Part shown: piece by piece, positions 19,718-30,984 of the stretch | How the letters are laid out: each line of letters starts with the position of its first letter | Position numbering within the stretch: the first letter of the stretch is position 1 | Notes under the pieces: model-generated | Seen by the model: only the letters and a program-made list of their open reading frames with translations | What the model was told of the DNA's origin: nothing | Database searches by the model: none | Assembly (NCBI RefSeq): GCF_905115235.1 | Contig: NC_051850.1 | Location: 161,758,615 to 161,822,614 of the forward strand | Reading direction: 5' to 3' | Source of the DNA: Hermetia illucens | Taxonomy: Eukaryota; Arthropoda; Insecta; Diptera; Stratiomyidae | Length of the DNA: 64,000 bases | Made by a program: the position numbers and the translations under genes

Positions 19718-20546
19718 GGGGGTCATCCTGTGTGAAGACCGTTTTTTTTTGGCTTTTTTTAGAATTTTTTTGTGAAGAACTGGATAAAGATACAAATACG
19801 AATAGATTTACTAATATCTTGAGCATATATAGTAATTCTTCCAGCCTAATCGCATAGTTCATTATTGAAATAAAGAGCAATTTATACACCCATCCCCAAA
19901 AAACAGGGGTTTTTCTGCTGCCACGCTAGAGGACGCTGCGATCATCTTAAAGAAAAAAGTAAATGGCATTTTAACGTACAGACAACCAGTTCGCAAACTA
20001 GGATTATTAAAAAATGTTAAAAACTAAATTTGGTGTTTTTTCACGGCTTCTTCAATGACTTAAATGACTTCAATGAACTACTAAATGAATCGCAATTATC
20101 CTAGTTAGCGGACCGTAAAAATATTTTCTGAATAAGTCGTGAAAATTTCAAAGAATTTCGTTGGATAGATTTTGGGCAATGGTGGCAGCCGATTTTCAAC
20201 ATGCAGTAGAATGTGATTTTTAGCCATAAAACTTTAACTGACCATTAATCTGGTATACTTAGTTCATAAACCTAAGGTTTCTTCAAGAAACACATGTACA
20301 GCCTTGGCTTCAATTCTTGTGGTTTTAACGAAGTCATTCGAACGTCATTCGGACCGATAAATACGAGCTTTATTACGGCGATCGACATAAATCTGGCATG
20401 TGTCTTATCACGTGTTTAACGCTATAATTTCTGAACGACTCCAAATACCAAAAAATCACTTTGCCCATATATTTTAAACTATATCCAGATAAATTTGATG
20501 CCAAAAACAATTCGATTCTGCGGATCCGACAGACGGGATGACCCCC
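19718..20546. mobile_element. Non-autonomous DNA transposon with TTAA target duplication
   Basis: The 829-bp element is bounded by inverted repeats GGGGGTCATCC at 19718-19728 and GGATGACCCCC at 20536-20546. TTAA lies directly outside each end (19714-19717 and 20547-20550). A TTAA duplication is the signature of piggyBac-type transposition. No transposase frame is present, so it would depend on an enzyme elsewhere. A right-half relative lies at 38515-38846. Confidence 0.75.
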
Positions 20547-20550
20547 TTAA

Positions 20551-20690
20551 CAACTTGCCAGCATGCCCAGCCTGGCCAGGCGAGGAAAAAGACGCAGAGT
20601 ATGCAATATTCGATTGTAGTCGCTTCGCGGCATGGATTTACGGTCACGAATCGTGCACCTCACATCCTAGATTAGCCGAAAAAAAATCAT
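20551..20690 (+). mobile_element. R1-clade LINE C-terminal fragment
   Basis: The plus strand reads NNLPACPAWPGEEKDAEYAI followed by FDCSRFAAW, matching the cysteine-rich C-terminus of R1-type polyproteins (CPxCxxxxEDAEHxxFxCxRF). It is very short. Confidence 0.55.
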
Positions 20691-20719
20691 CTTTCGAACA
20701 TTCCCCTATATGAACTATA

Positions 20720-20915
20720 CATAGGTCTGTTTGTCTGTCATACGTGTTTTTTCGAAAACGGGCTAAAGAGTCATGTAAAATAGAAATCTGAACTAAAATT
20801 CATGATGAGGCCGCTAGAAAATATCTACGCCTAAAAACGCCCAACCCTACCTAACTACTACAACTTTTCATGCTTAAAATGTCGGACTCCGGGTTTGCGA
20901 CTTGTTTATCTGAAT
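20720..20915 (+). repeat. GTCT-microsatellite repeat family, degenerate copy
   Basis: It starts with a short GTCTGTTTGTCTGTC stretch and ends with a GACTCCGGGTTTGCGACTTG terminus like the CTTCCGGTTTCCCGACTTG end of better copies. Confidence 0.45.
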
Positions 20916-21267
20916 GACTACTATCTAAAGGTCACCAAAGAAATGGTATGGAACGATTTACGCAAACTTCACCTGAGAAAGAGTATAGGAAACTCGTGCT
21001 TGCAAGCTAAGCATAGACTCCTACGAAAATAGCGACGCATTAAATAATTCACTTGTCCCAATTGAGCTTTTTCTTGTGATCACTTAGGCACTAAGATTGA
21101 GCAATGGTTTATGCATTTATCGCAAGTAACTCACATATGATTGCTCATCAACAAATATTAATTTTTGTAAAACGTACAGTCATTGTGTGGCTATCAGACT
21201 CAGTAGTTATCTAAATTTTATAGCGAGAGGTACTAACCGTGCGCAAGGTCTTTAGTGTTGTTCCAAA

Positions 21268-23249
21268 ATGGCAAAACCCATATTATATGGTTCAGAAATG
21301 AGCCCCGCGGTTCGAGCAGTATTCCTTACGGCAGCGGCTATTGATTTGGATTATGAATTTAAAGAAATTAACGTTCAAACCGGTGAAAATAAATCCGAAG
21401 AGTTCTTGAAGAAAAATCCTCAACATACCATTCCTACCCTCGAGGACAACGGAAAGATAATATGGGATAGTCATGCGATTATCACTTTCTTAGTTGGAAA
21501 GTACGCGAAGGATGACTCGCTATATCCGAAGGATTTATACACAAAGGCTGTAGTTGATCAAAGGCTACATTTTGAAAGCAGCGTTCTTTCTATTAAAATT
21601 CGAGCTGTTACTGTAAGTGGCTTCCTTCAAAATTATGTTTAGTGCAATACAGCATTTGTTAGTTTTCCCGAATTTGCTTAGATTTGTTTGAAATATTGAA
21701 AACTCAGTGAGTTTTGTGATACGGAAGCTTGGCGGATTTCAATCCAACCCCATATAATTTCCGAAAGTTTGTGAAGAAAACTCGCGAGTTGACAAGTTTG
21801 TTGATAATAAAATTTGTCTACGTGATTGTCCTGCACAATCAGGGAAAGTGATAACATAATACCAATTGATGGCGGAATATTCGACTTTGAATCTAGATCT
21901 TGGGAGAGGGTCGCTAAGGATGTCATTTTTGTCAGCAACCTTGACAGAATACGAGTGATTATGAAATACACCCCAATACCGCAATACATGGATATCTGAT
22001 GTATGAGGTCATGAAAAAATCCAGAAGCTCTCTAGAATGATTGCAATCATACTTACCTGCACTGCTTTTGACGCCTTTTATTCATTGTTCCATGATAAAT
22101 TCGAGGAGTCGCGGCATTAAAATCTGAGGTAAAAATAAAGTGATTATTTAATAAGCTCCGAGCGAAAGCGAAAGCTCCATACGAGGCTGGAGTAAAGCAA
22201 TCGAAAGAAAATGTTACTTGTACGCACAATTGAAAGCGTTCCATCTTTTCTTTTAAATGATAACATTGCGGACTTTCCATAAATACTGGAAAGATAACGA
22301 TCTTTTCATCTTTTTATTTAACTTTCCTACGTGCCTCTATTCAGTAGAGGAAAACCTGACTGGAATACAGACGCTTCTACATTTACAGAATATGAATGAC
22401 ATTCTCTAGGTTCCTTATCTGACTCCTCATCCAAAAGAAGTATGTATGATAATCAGTCCCTGTATGCTTTGAATTTGATGTGTCAGGTCTGCTGAGACAA
22501 GTCATTTTCAAACGAAAGATATCGAAAACAAGTCGGGAAACCGGAAGCTGGACGCTTCAGGTACGAAAGGTTTTGTGTATTTCTTAGTACGTGGCATGTA
22601 ATATATGCATATATTACGTGAGAGTATCCACTTTCGGATGATATTGACATTCACAGTCTTGAATTTGCAAAGAAGCGACAACTTTGACGTATTATAACTT
22701 TGTTAGTAATAGTGCGATTTCCACCAAACTTGGTAAGATCATGCTCTATGTTATACTCTATATTGTTGCGAAATTTCGTGGTCCTAGCATGAACTTAAGG
22801 GGGGTTTTGAAGCGAATTACTGAAAATTATAGTAATATACTATTATTAACTTTATTTGTGCAGATATCAGGGTGGAAGGTATTTCGGAGCCCAGGCACCA
22901 TATAGTGGCAGCCTCTTGATTTTTTTCAGATTTTTCGGTTGGGTGGTTTCTGAGAATGGCCCCCGTAAAGGAATGGTCACTTTCAACCCCCCGCACTCCC
23001 CACCTTTCCAACAAATGTCAAAACTAAGACCAGCTTCCAAAAGTACTAACCGATACCTTTAATTTGATACCCCACATGACTATATTTGATGAAAAAAAAA
23101 TTTACACCCCCCTTTTGCATGTATGGAGACCCCCCCTTAAATTCGTTGTCAAAGGATGTAATTCACTGTATGCGTGAGCGTTCACAGTTCCCACCTTTCC
23201 ACCAAATTTGGTGTCAATCACTGCAATCGTCTCCGAGAAAAATGCGTGT

Positions 23250-23336
<87 letters not shown>

Positions 23337-26300
23337 GGTAAACCGATTTTAATAAGGTTTTGTGTTTACACAAAACCTTAAAAAAGATCTATTGGTATTG
23401 GCATTCCACAGCGAATATACAATAACAACACAGAAGGTTACCAAACAGAATAAACGCCCCATGCCAATATAAATTTTTGCTGATTATTCGTTTTAACGAT
23501 AACAGTTTATCTCTGCCAATTTAGTTCGAAAATTACAGTGGAATTTAATTTTTCAAGGTTTTGTTTGCATTGATAGGGATTTAGGGGGGTCCCCATACAT
23601 GTAAAAGGGGGGTGTAAAAATTTTTTTTACCGAATATAGTCATGTGGGGTATCAAATGAAAGGCCTCGATTAGTACTTTCCGAAGTCGGTTTTAGTTTTG
23701 AGATTTGTTAAAAAGGCGGGGAGTGGGAGGGGTGCAAATTGATGATTTCTTTAACGGACCCATTCTCAGAAACTACCCAACCGAAAAATCTGAAAAAAAT
23801 TATGGAGCTTCCTCTATATGGTACCCAGGCCTCAAAATACTCTCCATCGATATTTGTTCAAATTAAGTTAATATTAGTATATTACCATATTTTTGGAGAA
23901 ATTGAGTAAAACCCCTCTTAAGTTTATCCCAGAGTTATAAAAGTTGGCAGTAGTATAAAATATAATATGAGGCATATTATCCCCAAGTTTGATAAAAATC
24001 ATACTATTAGTAACAAAGTGACAGTAGCTCAAAGTTGTCTTTACCATGTCAGTTTACAAGCCGAAGTACTAAATCCGACATGCTCAATTCATATACATAA
24101 CGGACTACGTACAAATGGGATAGTTCTACACTCAAATATACTGACAGAAGAAGCAAACAAAACCTTTCATACCTGAAGCGTCCAGCTTCCGGTTTCCCGA
24201 CTTGTTTATGGTTAATGCCAAGAGCCAGTGAACATCGTTTTTTGAATTTTGTGTAAATCAAAACCTTATTAAAATCGATTCACTGTCTGTCTGTTTGTCT
24301 TTTTAAAGTTTTGTATAAAACAAAACACTGAAGGTGGAAAGGTTCAAAACCTACTGCTGGCTCCTGCCGTACAGTTATGTCAGACTCCTACTCACTAAAA
24401 CCACCTCCTTCTTCTTCCATTTTCCCCACGAGACTGCTATAAGCATTGCATCGCGGGGCTGGATCAGTTGTTAACTGCGGCTCATTATTGTTCGCTTGTT
24501 GTCTTGCTTTCTTCGCAGTTCTTCATGCCTTAGCTGTTGATGAACCATTTTCAGCTCAATTACCACTTGATTCCAAGCCTCCGTTGATTCCAACATAAAC
24601 TCCACTATCTTTTCAGATGTTAAGCGCCTGTCTGTGATCGCCTCTAGCCTAATTCGGTGCGCTGTAAGCCTTAGGCACTCAAATACAACATGCTCCGCAT
24701 TCTCAGCGACGTTACCACATCTTGGGCAGCATGGTGACTCGTCATGATCAAGTCGATGTAGATAAGCCCGATAACCTCCATGTCCACTTAAAAACTGTGT
24801 TAGCTCGTAGCTTAGTTCCCCGTGGCTCCTTTCAATCCATCTGAATGATACGGCGGGTCAATCGGCCAATTTGTGCCTCGTTCCGTCTCTTCTGTCATTC
24901 TGCGTTGGATTCCCGCCGTGCTAGTTGCCGTCGAAGTACAATAGACTCCCCGATTGCATACATTTTGTCGTAGAGACTCTCACCTTCATCCGCCCAGATG
25001 TCTATGGGGATTGTCCCTGCCAATACATATGCTGCTTCTCCTGATGTTGTTCGGTAAGCACTGCATACCCTGAGTGCACTTAGTTGATACGCCATTAGTT
25101 TTCCGCAGTTTGATTTGGTTTCCAGAACGGTTGCCCAAACTGGAGCTGCGTAGAATAGTACAGAACTAACTACCCTTCAAATAAGACGACGTAGACTTTG
25201 TCTTGGTCCACCAATGTTCGGTAGAGATCGTTACCGCGATGGAAGACGCTTAAGTTGCAGCGCACTCAACGTGTTCTTTAAAGTTGAGCCTTTTGTCAAT
25301 CATTACTCCCAAATATTTAAGCGACTCTTGGAAGTCCGTCTGTTTGTCCATCACACGCATTTTTCTCGGAGACTGTAGCAGCGATTGACACCAAATTTGG
25401 TGGGAAGGTGGGAACTGCGAACGCTCACGCATATGGTGAGTTACATTCTCTTACGTCGAATTTAATGGGAGGTCCCCATACATGCAAAACGGAGGTGTAC
25501 ATTTTTTTTCACCAAATATAGTCATGTGGGGTATCAAATGAAAGGTAGTATTTTCCAAAGCTGGTCTCAGTTTCCACATTTGTTGGCAAGGCGGGGAGTT
25601 CGGGGGGTCGAAAGTGATCATTTATTTAACGGGGCCATTCTCAGAAACTGCCCAACCCAAAAATCTAAAAAAAAATCAAGACGCTGCCACTATATGGTGG
25701 CTAGGCTCCGAAATACCATCCTAGCACCACGAAAGCAGTAATGTAGGTTATAATATGTAGCTTGATCTTACCAAGTTTGAAGAAAATCGTACTATTACTA
25801 GCAAAGTTATGTTAGGTCAAAGTTGCCACTTCTTTGGAAATTTAAGATTTTGAATGTCAATATCCCCCGAAAGAGAATATACTCACATAATATATGCGTA
25901 TATTATGTGTTACGTACCAATGGGACAAATTCACATTCAAATGTCTTTACAAAAGAAATACACAAAACCTTTCATACCTGAAGCGCCGAGCTTCCGGTTT
26001 CCCGACTGGTTTTAAGGTTTTCTGTGAAACAAAACGTTACTAGAATCGATTCGCTGTCTGTCTATCTTTTTTTCCGAAGGTGGAAATCTTCCAAAGACAT
26101 GTTCATGATACATGTTCCAGCGTGTGGGATTTTTACCCACTAAAACTGCCCCCTAACTCCTATCCTCTTCCACGCGGAACCACTTCAAACTATTTCGTCA
26201 CAGGATGGACATAGCTCTGGCCTCTCCCTTCGCCCATCGATTGCATTCGCAACGCGCCTTTCACACCTCCTCTGCCTCACTCAACCTGCACTGAATCCGC

Positions 26301-28776
26301 CCTACCATGTCGTTCACTGCATTCAAGTTCTTCTGGCACGCAATCATTTTCCCAGTTATATTTTCCGGTGCTACTGTTTTTCCCAATGTGTCTTCTAGAC
26401 TCTTCGCTTCCTCAGCGAATATAGAACAATGGAAGAAAACATGCTTCGCGTCCTCCGGAATTCCGTCGCAGCTTGGAAAGCTGGGTGAACTGTCCAGTTT
26501 AAACCTATAGAGGTATTTACGGTAACCTCCATGTTTCGTGAGAAACTGTGTGAGATAATAGTTTATCCACCATGCGTTCTCGACGTCCACACCTTGATGC
26601 TGGAAATCAATCATGTGGCCCGTTCCCACCGTTGCTGCTTAATGATTTCTCCCTTTCGGCGTTTTTCACGTGCCATCTCATCGGTCAGAATGTCCATCGG
26701 CATTATTCCGGCTTCGTCCGAGATGGTTCTGTAACCGATGCATCGCGGGTATCCAACATTTGTCATCATACTTGCCATTTTGTAAGTGCTGCTTGAAATT
26801 CAGCCTCGCATCTATCAACACTCCAAGGTATTTAATTGCTGGTTTTGATGTGATGATATGCTTTCCCATTCTGATACGAGCAGTGATTTCCTTACGCTGC
26901 TTTGTAATAAGCACCTCTGTTTTATCCTCCGTGGCCGTCTATATCCGCCTCTGCCCAGAGTTGGTTGAAGCAGTCTTTCTTGTTTCACTCTATAGCCAGC
27001 TTCAGGTTTCTTCTAGCTTCTTTGTAAGCTCGCTGTTTCACCACCTGGTCAATCCTACACATTTCTGAGCCACTCGGTTGGTTTTTCACAAGAGCAGTCC
27101 CGAATTACCTGCATGCTTCTTCCTTGCAGACCGCGAATCTGCCCCTGGTACACCCAGTGTTCCTGAGCCAGCACTATTGCAATGTTCACCTTGGAACTTG
27201 CCCTTACAATTACTGCAGCTGCAGCTTTTCCATAGTGGAGGTCTTTCTGCCTCTATGGCGGGTATGTTTCCAAAACAATGGTTGATATGGCAACTACGAC
27301 CTTTGATTGACTCCAGGGATCGGTCATCTACCCCGACCATGAAGAGTCTACTCTTGTCCTCCACCTTGCTTCTGAAGTCTCTCAATAAACGCGTATGGAG
27401 ATCCTCATTCTGAATGATTAGGAGGTCCATGAGAACTTCCGCCTCTATTGTTGCGGCTTTCCGAAGGGAAACTGTCACCATATGTGCTCCTGGTATATCA
27501 TCCCCAGCACATGTTAACAGTTTTGCTCCTTCCCAGCCTGGCAATTTAGGAACTATGGTCGTAAGCCACTTTGCAGTGTTTTCTGTCGCGTATGTGACCA
27601 TCCCTTGCACATCTGCCTGACGGCAAGGTCTTTGATAGTGTCCTGCTCCTCACGAGTGAGTATCTGCTCGGGAAACATTTTTGGCAGCATGGCCAGTGAA
27701 ATGTTCTTCACCTGTCTAACAAAGCTGATAGCGAGCTTCCTGATTCCTTCTTAAGGGCCTCTTCTGGTTTCCTTCCCTCAGGCAATGCAGGTACCATTTA
27801 ACACCTGCGCCACTGAGACCTGTCTCCTTTCTGACGTTTGACATATTGATCTCAGACATGCTTTTGCTTGGCCCTGTTTTTTGAGCAGTTATTGATTGGT
27901 TTTTGTCTGCGCAATATACCAATGTTGACTTTGGATCCACTGCTTGACGTCCCAATTTCTCCCTCCTTGGGTAAACATTGCTCAAAAAATACTTAATACT
28001 ATTGTTAACAAAATACTCATCACTGATAATGCTTGAACAACATTTTTGGAATTTTTCTTGTCCAAAAAATTTGAAGCAATCGGAGTACGTGGGGAGTCTG
28101 TTGCATGTTAGAGACTTTTCCTTTGGAATTCACTTATTGCCTTCGGAAGCTTGGTATGAGCATCGAACTTGCAAACATTCTGATGATATTTCCAGGCTAC
28201 AGAAGATGGTAGATGTTTTCTTTTCCATTCTTTTTTGAAAAACCGAACAATTACCAGAATACAGTAAAGAAAGAAAGCAAAAAATATTGATTTAATTAAG
28301 AGCTCAGACGCCGAAATACTTAACTCCGAAGGCACATATAGCTTGGAAAAAGTATGTTTTTGGATGTTGCACAGGCCTACACTAGATTTGAAATCCTTTT
28401 ATTGTCCTTTTGTTATCAAATTTCTATATAATTATTTATATCTCAATTTCAGAACGCTTTGAAGCAAGACAATCCTGAAGCTACTCAACAGAGCAAAGAA
28501 GCCCTTTACGAGGTCTACGGTTTTCTGGAGAAGTTCCTTGCCAATGGCCCCTGTATGGTTGGGAATTCATTAACTGTTGCTGATTTCTCCATCCTCAGTA
28601 GTCTATCAAGTGTGAATCTAATCGTGCCTGTGGATGCTGCCAAATTTCCCAAACTTGCAGAATGGTTAGGACGGATGGAGAAGCTGCCCTTCTACTCCAA
28701 AGCCAATGGCATAGGATTGAAAAAAGTAGCTCAATTCATAGAGAAACTGAAAGCTGCAATTGCAGACAAAAAGTGA
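21268..28776 (+). CDS. Glutathione S-transferase, epsilon class (GST D)
   Basis: Exon 1 is 21268-21612 (115 codons, donor GTAAGT) and exon 2 is 28453-28776 (acceptor CAATTTCAG), joined in phase 0 to give 222 residues. The joint restores RAVT-NALK, which matches the epsilon-GST pattern RAIT-NPLF, so I treat the two as one gene. Active-site features are intact: Ser12 in SPAVR, NPQHTIP at 50-56, and Asp-Ser-His before AI. The C-terminal domain holds LTVADFSIL and ends in a Lys-rich tail. The product is a cytosolic glutathione-conjugating enzyme, like GST A. The oddity is the 6.8-kb intron, against about 64-240 bp in the other three genes; it is filled with LINE and microsatellite-repeat insertions. 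AATAAA lies at 28822-28827. Confidence 0.88.
22531..23385 (-). repeat. GTCT-microsatellite repeat, near complete copy
   Basis: One end reads AAGTCGGGAAACCGGAAGCT and then GGACGCTTCAGGTA, containing a GAAGC...GCTTC hairpin. The other end carries a long (GACA)n tract and GGTTTTGTGTTTACACAAAACC. The internal part is moderately G+C-poor and has no convincing coding capacity. The architecture, ends plus an internal GTCY microsatellite, resembles dipteran mini-me/DINE-1 elements. That resemblance is my inference. Confidence 0.65.
23251..23337 (+). repeat. (GACA)n microsatellite
   Basis: About 20 GACA units with two GACG interruptions, inside the repeat at 22531-23385. Confidence 0.95.
23550..24210 (+). 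repeat. GTCT-microsatellite repeat, inverted relative to its neighbour
   Basis: The body and the terminal CCTGAAGCGTCCAGCTTCCG then GTTTCCCGACTTG are the reverse complement of the 22531 copy. The microsatellite part is missing. With the neighbouring copy it forms a large imperfect inverted repeat within the GST D intron. Confidence 0.65.
24245..24345 (+). repeat. GTCT-microsatellite repeat, 5' part
   Basis: TTTTGTGTAAATCAAAACC then TTATTAAAATCGATTCACTG, followed by a short GTCT run. Only this end is present. Confidence 0.6.
24400..25327 (-). mobile_element. R1-clade LINE, 3' fragment
   Basis: Minus-strand readings give KYLGVMIDKRLNFKEHVECA (RT C-terminus, 25260-25325), QLSALRVCSAYRTTSGEAAY (25000-25095), and a C-terminal TQFLSGHGGYRAYLHRL with a CCPRCG...AENAEHVVFEC zinc-finger-like motif (24640-24800). 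The order suits the R1 clade. It lies in the GST D intron in antisense orientation and abuts a GTCT repeat at about 25328. Confidence 0.75.
25328..26012 (+). repeat. GTCT-microsatellite repeat, 5'-truncated copy
   Basis: It begins in a short GTCTGTTTGTCC tract, then follows the family body (GGTATCAAATGAAAGGTAG and neighbours) and ends with CTGAAGCGCCGAGCTTCCGG, TTTCCCGACTG. Confidence 0.6.
26013..26085 (+). repeat. GTCT-microsatellite repeat, 5' fragment
   Basis: TTTTCTGTGAAACAAAACG, TTACTAGAATCGATTCGCTG and a short GTCTGTCTATC run, directly abutting the previous copy in the same orientation. Confidence 0.55.
26200..27985 (-). mobile_element. R1/LOA-type LINE with ORF1 and RT C-terminus, internally deleted
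   Basis: The minus strand first encodes an ORF1-like region (27086-27985; WLTTIVPKLPGWEGAKLLTC and further), resembling the DUF4780-type ORF1 of insect LINEs. It then jumps to the RT C-terminus (KYLGVLIDARLNFKQHLQNG, 26790-26850) and a C-terminal domain (YYLTQFLTKHGGYRKYLYRF and CDGIPEDAKHVFFHC, 26400-26560). Endonuclease and most of RT are missing. The clade is inferred from the C-terminal motif. It lies in the GST D intron, antisense to the gene. Confidence 0.7.
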
Positions 28777-28821
28777 TAGTCATTCATCAATTATGAACAT
28801 TATGTAGCTCTAGAATGCGAT

Positions 28822-28827
28822 AATAAA
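28822..28827 (+). terminator. Poly(A) signal of GST D
   Basis: AATAAA 46 bp downstream of the GST D stop codon. Confidence 0.6.
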
Positions 28828-28859
28828 GTGAAAATAATTCTGACAAAGAAAAGTCTGTG

Positions 28860-29135
28860 TTTTACCTTGAATAGTTTATCAGTTAACTTGTGCGGAGATA
28901 ACATTGTGTGACTTGCACTGGGGTGAGGCGCAATGATAAGCTGGACAGCATAACGTTTGTATAAGAGTCATTTTTATAGCTTTCACTGCTGTGTGCCTGG
29001 TTGTTTGTTTTCCAGTTAGAGGAGATCTTAAACTATGTATTGTAGACGCATTTACTATACTATGTATATAAGAAGTAGTCTAGATACTAGTTAGTGGTAA
29101 CGAATCACTAGCGCCAGACTAGTGCACACCCACAA
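28860..29135. other. Intergenic, nothing recognised
   Basis: Short sequence between the GST D 3' end and a LINE fragment. No frame or repeat match was seen. Confidence 0.4.
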
Positions 29136-29142
29136 AAAAACG

Positions 29143-30850
29143 TCAACCAATTACTTGCCCAAAAGTTTCCCAGAACTCGCGACCCATACACCGGTGGCGC
29201 CAGGTTACGTCAGGGATATTCCCTTCGTACCCTGGGTGGCGGAACGTTGACGTATATTTGGGGTTTAAAAGTACGAGCCCAGCTCTCGCTGTCTTTTCCA
29301 AGATACGTTTCCTTTTGGAGTCTGGATGAGGTATGATATGGTGCTTCAGATAAACGCTGAAAACGTTATCCCTAAACATCGAATCCAGTCAAAGCTGTCC
29401 CCTCAGCCTTGGGCAAGACCTCGAAGTCGAGTCCCGTCCCAAACCCAGATGGCAGTGCTGCCTGATAAGTCACGATGCCATGAGGCTAGGTTCTTTTTCC
29501 GGCACTGTTCGCTGATTAGCACTATATAACCTTTTACCTCCCCGGCCAACTGCGCTAGCCGCTCGTGAGCGTGTGGTAGGCTGCAGATCACATAAGCCGC
29601 TGTCCCAAGCGCGCAGTGCAGAGACTGCTATTCTCTTTTTCGTTGCAAGTCTTTATTTTGTGACCTACCAGGCCGCATCTACGGCGTGTGCCCATAATCT
29701 AAACACCTCTTACACTTGGTGGGGGCGATACTGATTCATACCCTATACATCACCCATCTAATATTGATTTTCTCGCCGTTAAGAAGTTTTCTCGCGTATT
29801 GTCCGACAACTTCCACCACGGCGAGTTTTTGACTTCGACAACTCGCAGATGCGGTACCTATCCGAGCATTTCTTACCTCTGGATATTCAGGCTTAATGGT
29901 CTCTTTCACTTCAACCTCTCCTGTGAGACAGTCAAGATCTCAAATTTAAAGAGAGGGTATTGGTTATAGACTAGAATCTAGAGCCTTCTCCCCCAGTAGT
30001 CCCTTGACTGCCCTGCAGAGCATACTTTTGTTAGTTGTCTTTAGGCCTATTTCAACGAGGACTCTCTCTCCCTTTGTTTCCCGTATGGAAGATACTTCCG
30101 CTTCACTGTCTTCAGGGTTGACCTTATAGCAGATTTCTGCAAATATCTTGCCGGCCGAGGAGAAACCACAGTCTAGTTCTTCGTTTCATAGTTTTTTTCT
30201 TTTGGTGTTTCACTATTAGTAGCCGCCTTGATTTTGGGCAGACAATTTTCTAATGGATGGCGTGGCGTATTGTCTCATTTTGTCTTTATTTGCACTCCTT
30301 TTTGAGCCCTGGAGACTGCTTGGGTGAACTTTCCTTCAGACGTATCTTCCTAGTTCCGCTCTCGCTTTCGACACTTGCAGTACTCTCGGCGGGAAGCGCG
30401 GTTATTTCTGCTTTTCGCGCGTCTGCTGCTGCTGTCCATATCCAGTTATGAAAAGAAAGGCAGTCCTGGAGTTCTTCTATTTCCATCAGCTCGTTTTTCG
30501 TGTCTTTGCTAACGATTTTCAGGAGGAACGATGCAGACCGCATCATCCGCCTCATCACTGCTGCGTATTTCCCGATAAATATTTCCTCTTTGGATTTAGC
30601 AAGGACAGTCAACTGCGCTCTCACTCGGGTAACTCCCGGAACCAGCTCAGTTTCAGCGATCTCTGGATTTGTTTCATGAACAAGGACACTGCAGGATATT
30701 AGAGCTGACGTCCTCGCGCCGGCGGCTGCCTCAGTGTTTTGTCGGTGTTTCAGGCTTCGTCCAGCTCTTCATCTTTCCTTACTATTTCAGTGATTTTGTC
30801 AGTTTCATTATTTTTATTCTTCATAGAAATCTTACCTACACTACAGAGTA
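29143..30850 (-). mobile_element. R1-clade LINE fragment (ORF1 and endonuclease)
   Basis: Minus strand: an ORF1 portion (30286-30624, ELMEIEELQDCLSFHNWIW and a charged tail), then EEP endonuclease pieces (VLISEQCRKKNLASW near 29500; ARAGLVLLNPKYTSTFRHPG and EGNIPDVTW near 29210-29290). The endonuclease motifs are close to the R1 consensus. The RT region is absent and the frames are broken. Confidence 0.7.
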
Positions 30851-30984
30851 GAACGCATCCCAGGGGAGCTGCTTCGGTCTCACCTAGCGTAAGTGTTCCC
30901 AATGCTTGAAAACAATATTTGTTCGCTGGTTCGTCTATATTCTCAATTTCGTGATCTAAACTTTAATCTTCTTTGTATGTTTAG

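Noticed and set aside
21268-21642. GST D exon 1 and the 28.4-kb exon as two separate broken genes
   Set aside because: Both borders have proper GT/AG signals in the same phase and the joined protein matches the family across the junction.
23251-23337. CRISPR-like array
   Set aside because: The 4-bp units have no spacers; this is a (GACA)n microsatellite in an insect repeat.
26670-27413. Plus-strand open frames of 111-132 codons
   Set aside because: They are shadows of the antisense LINE ORF1 and RT fragments in the GST D intron.
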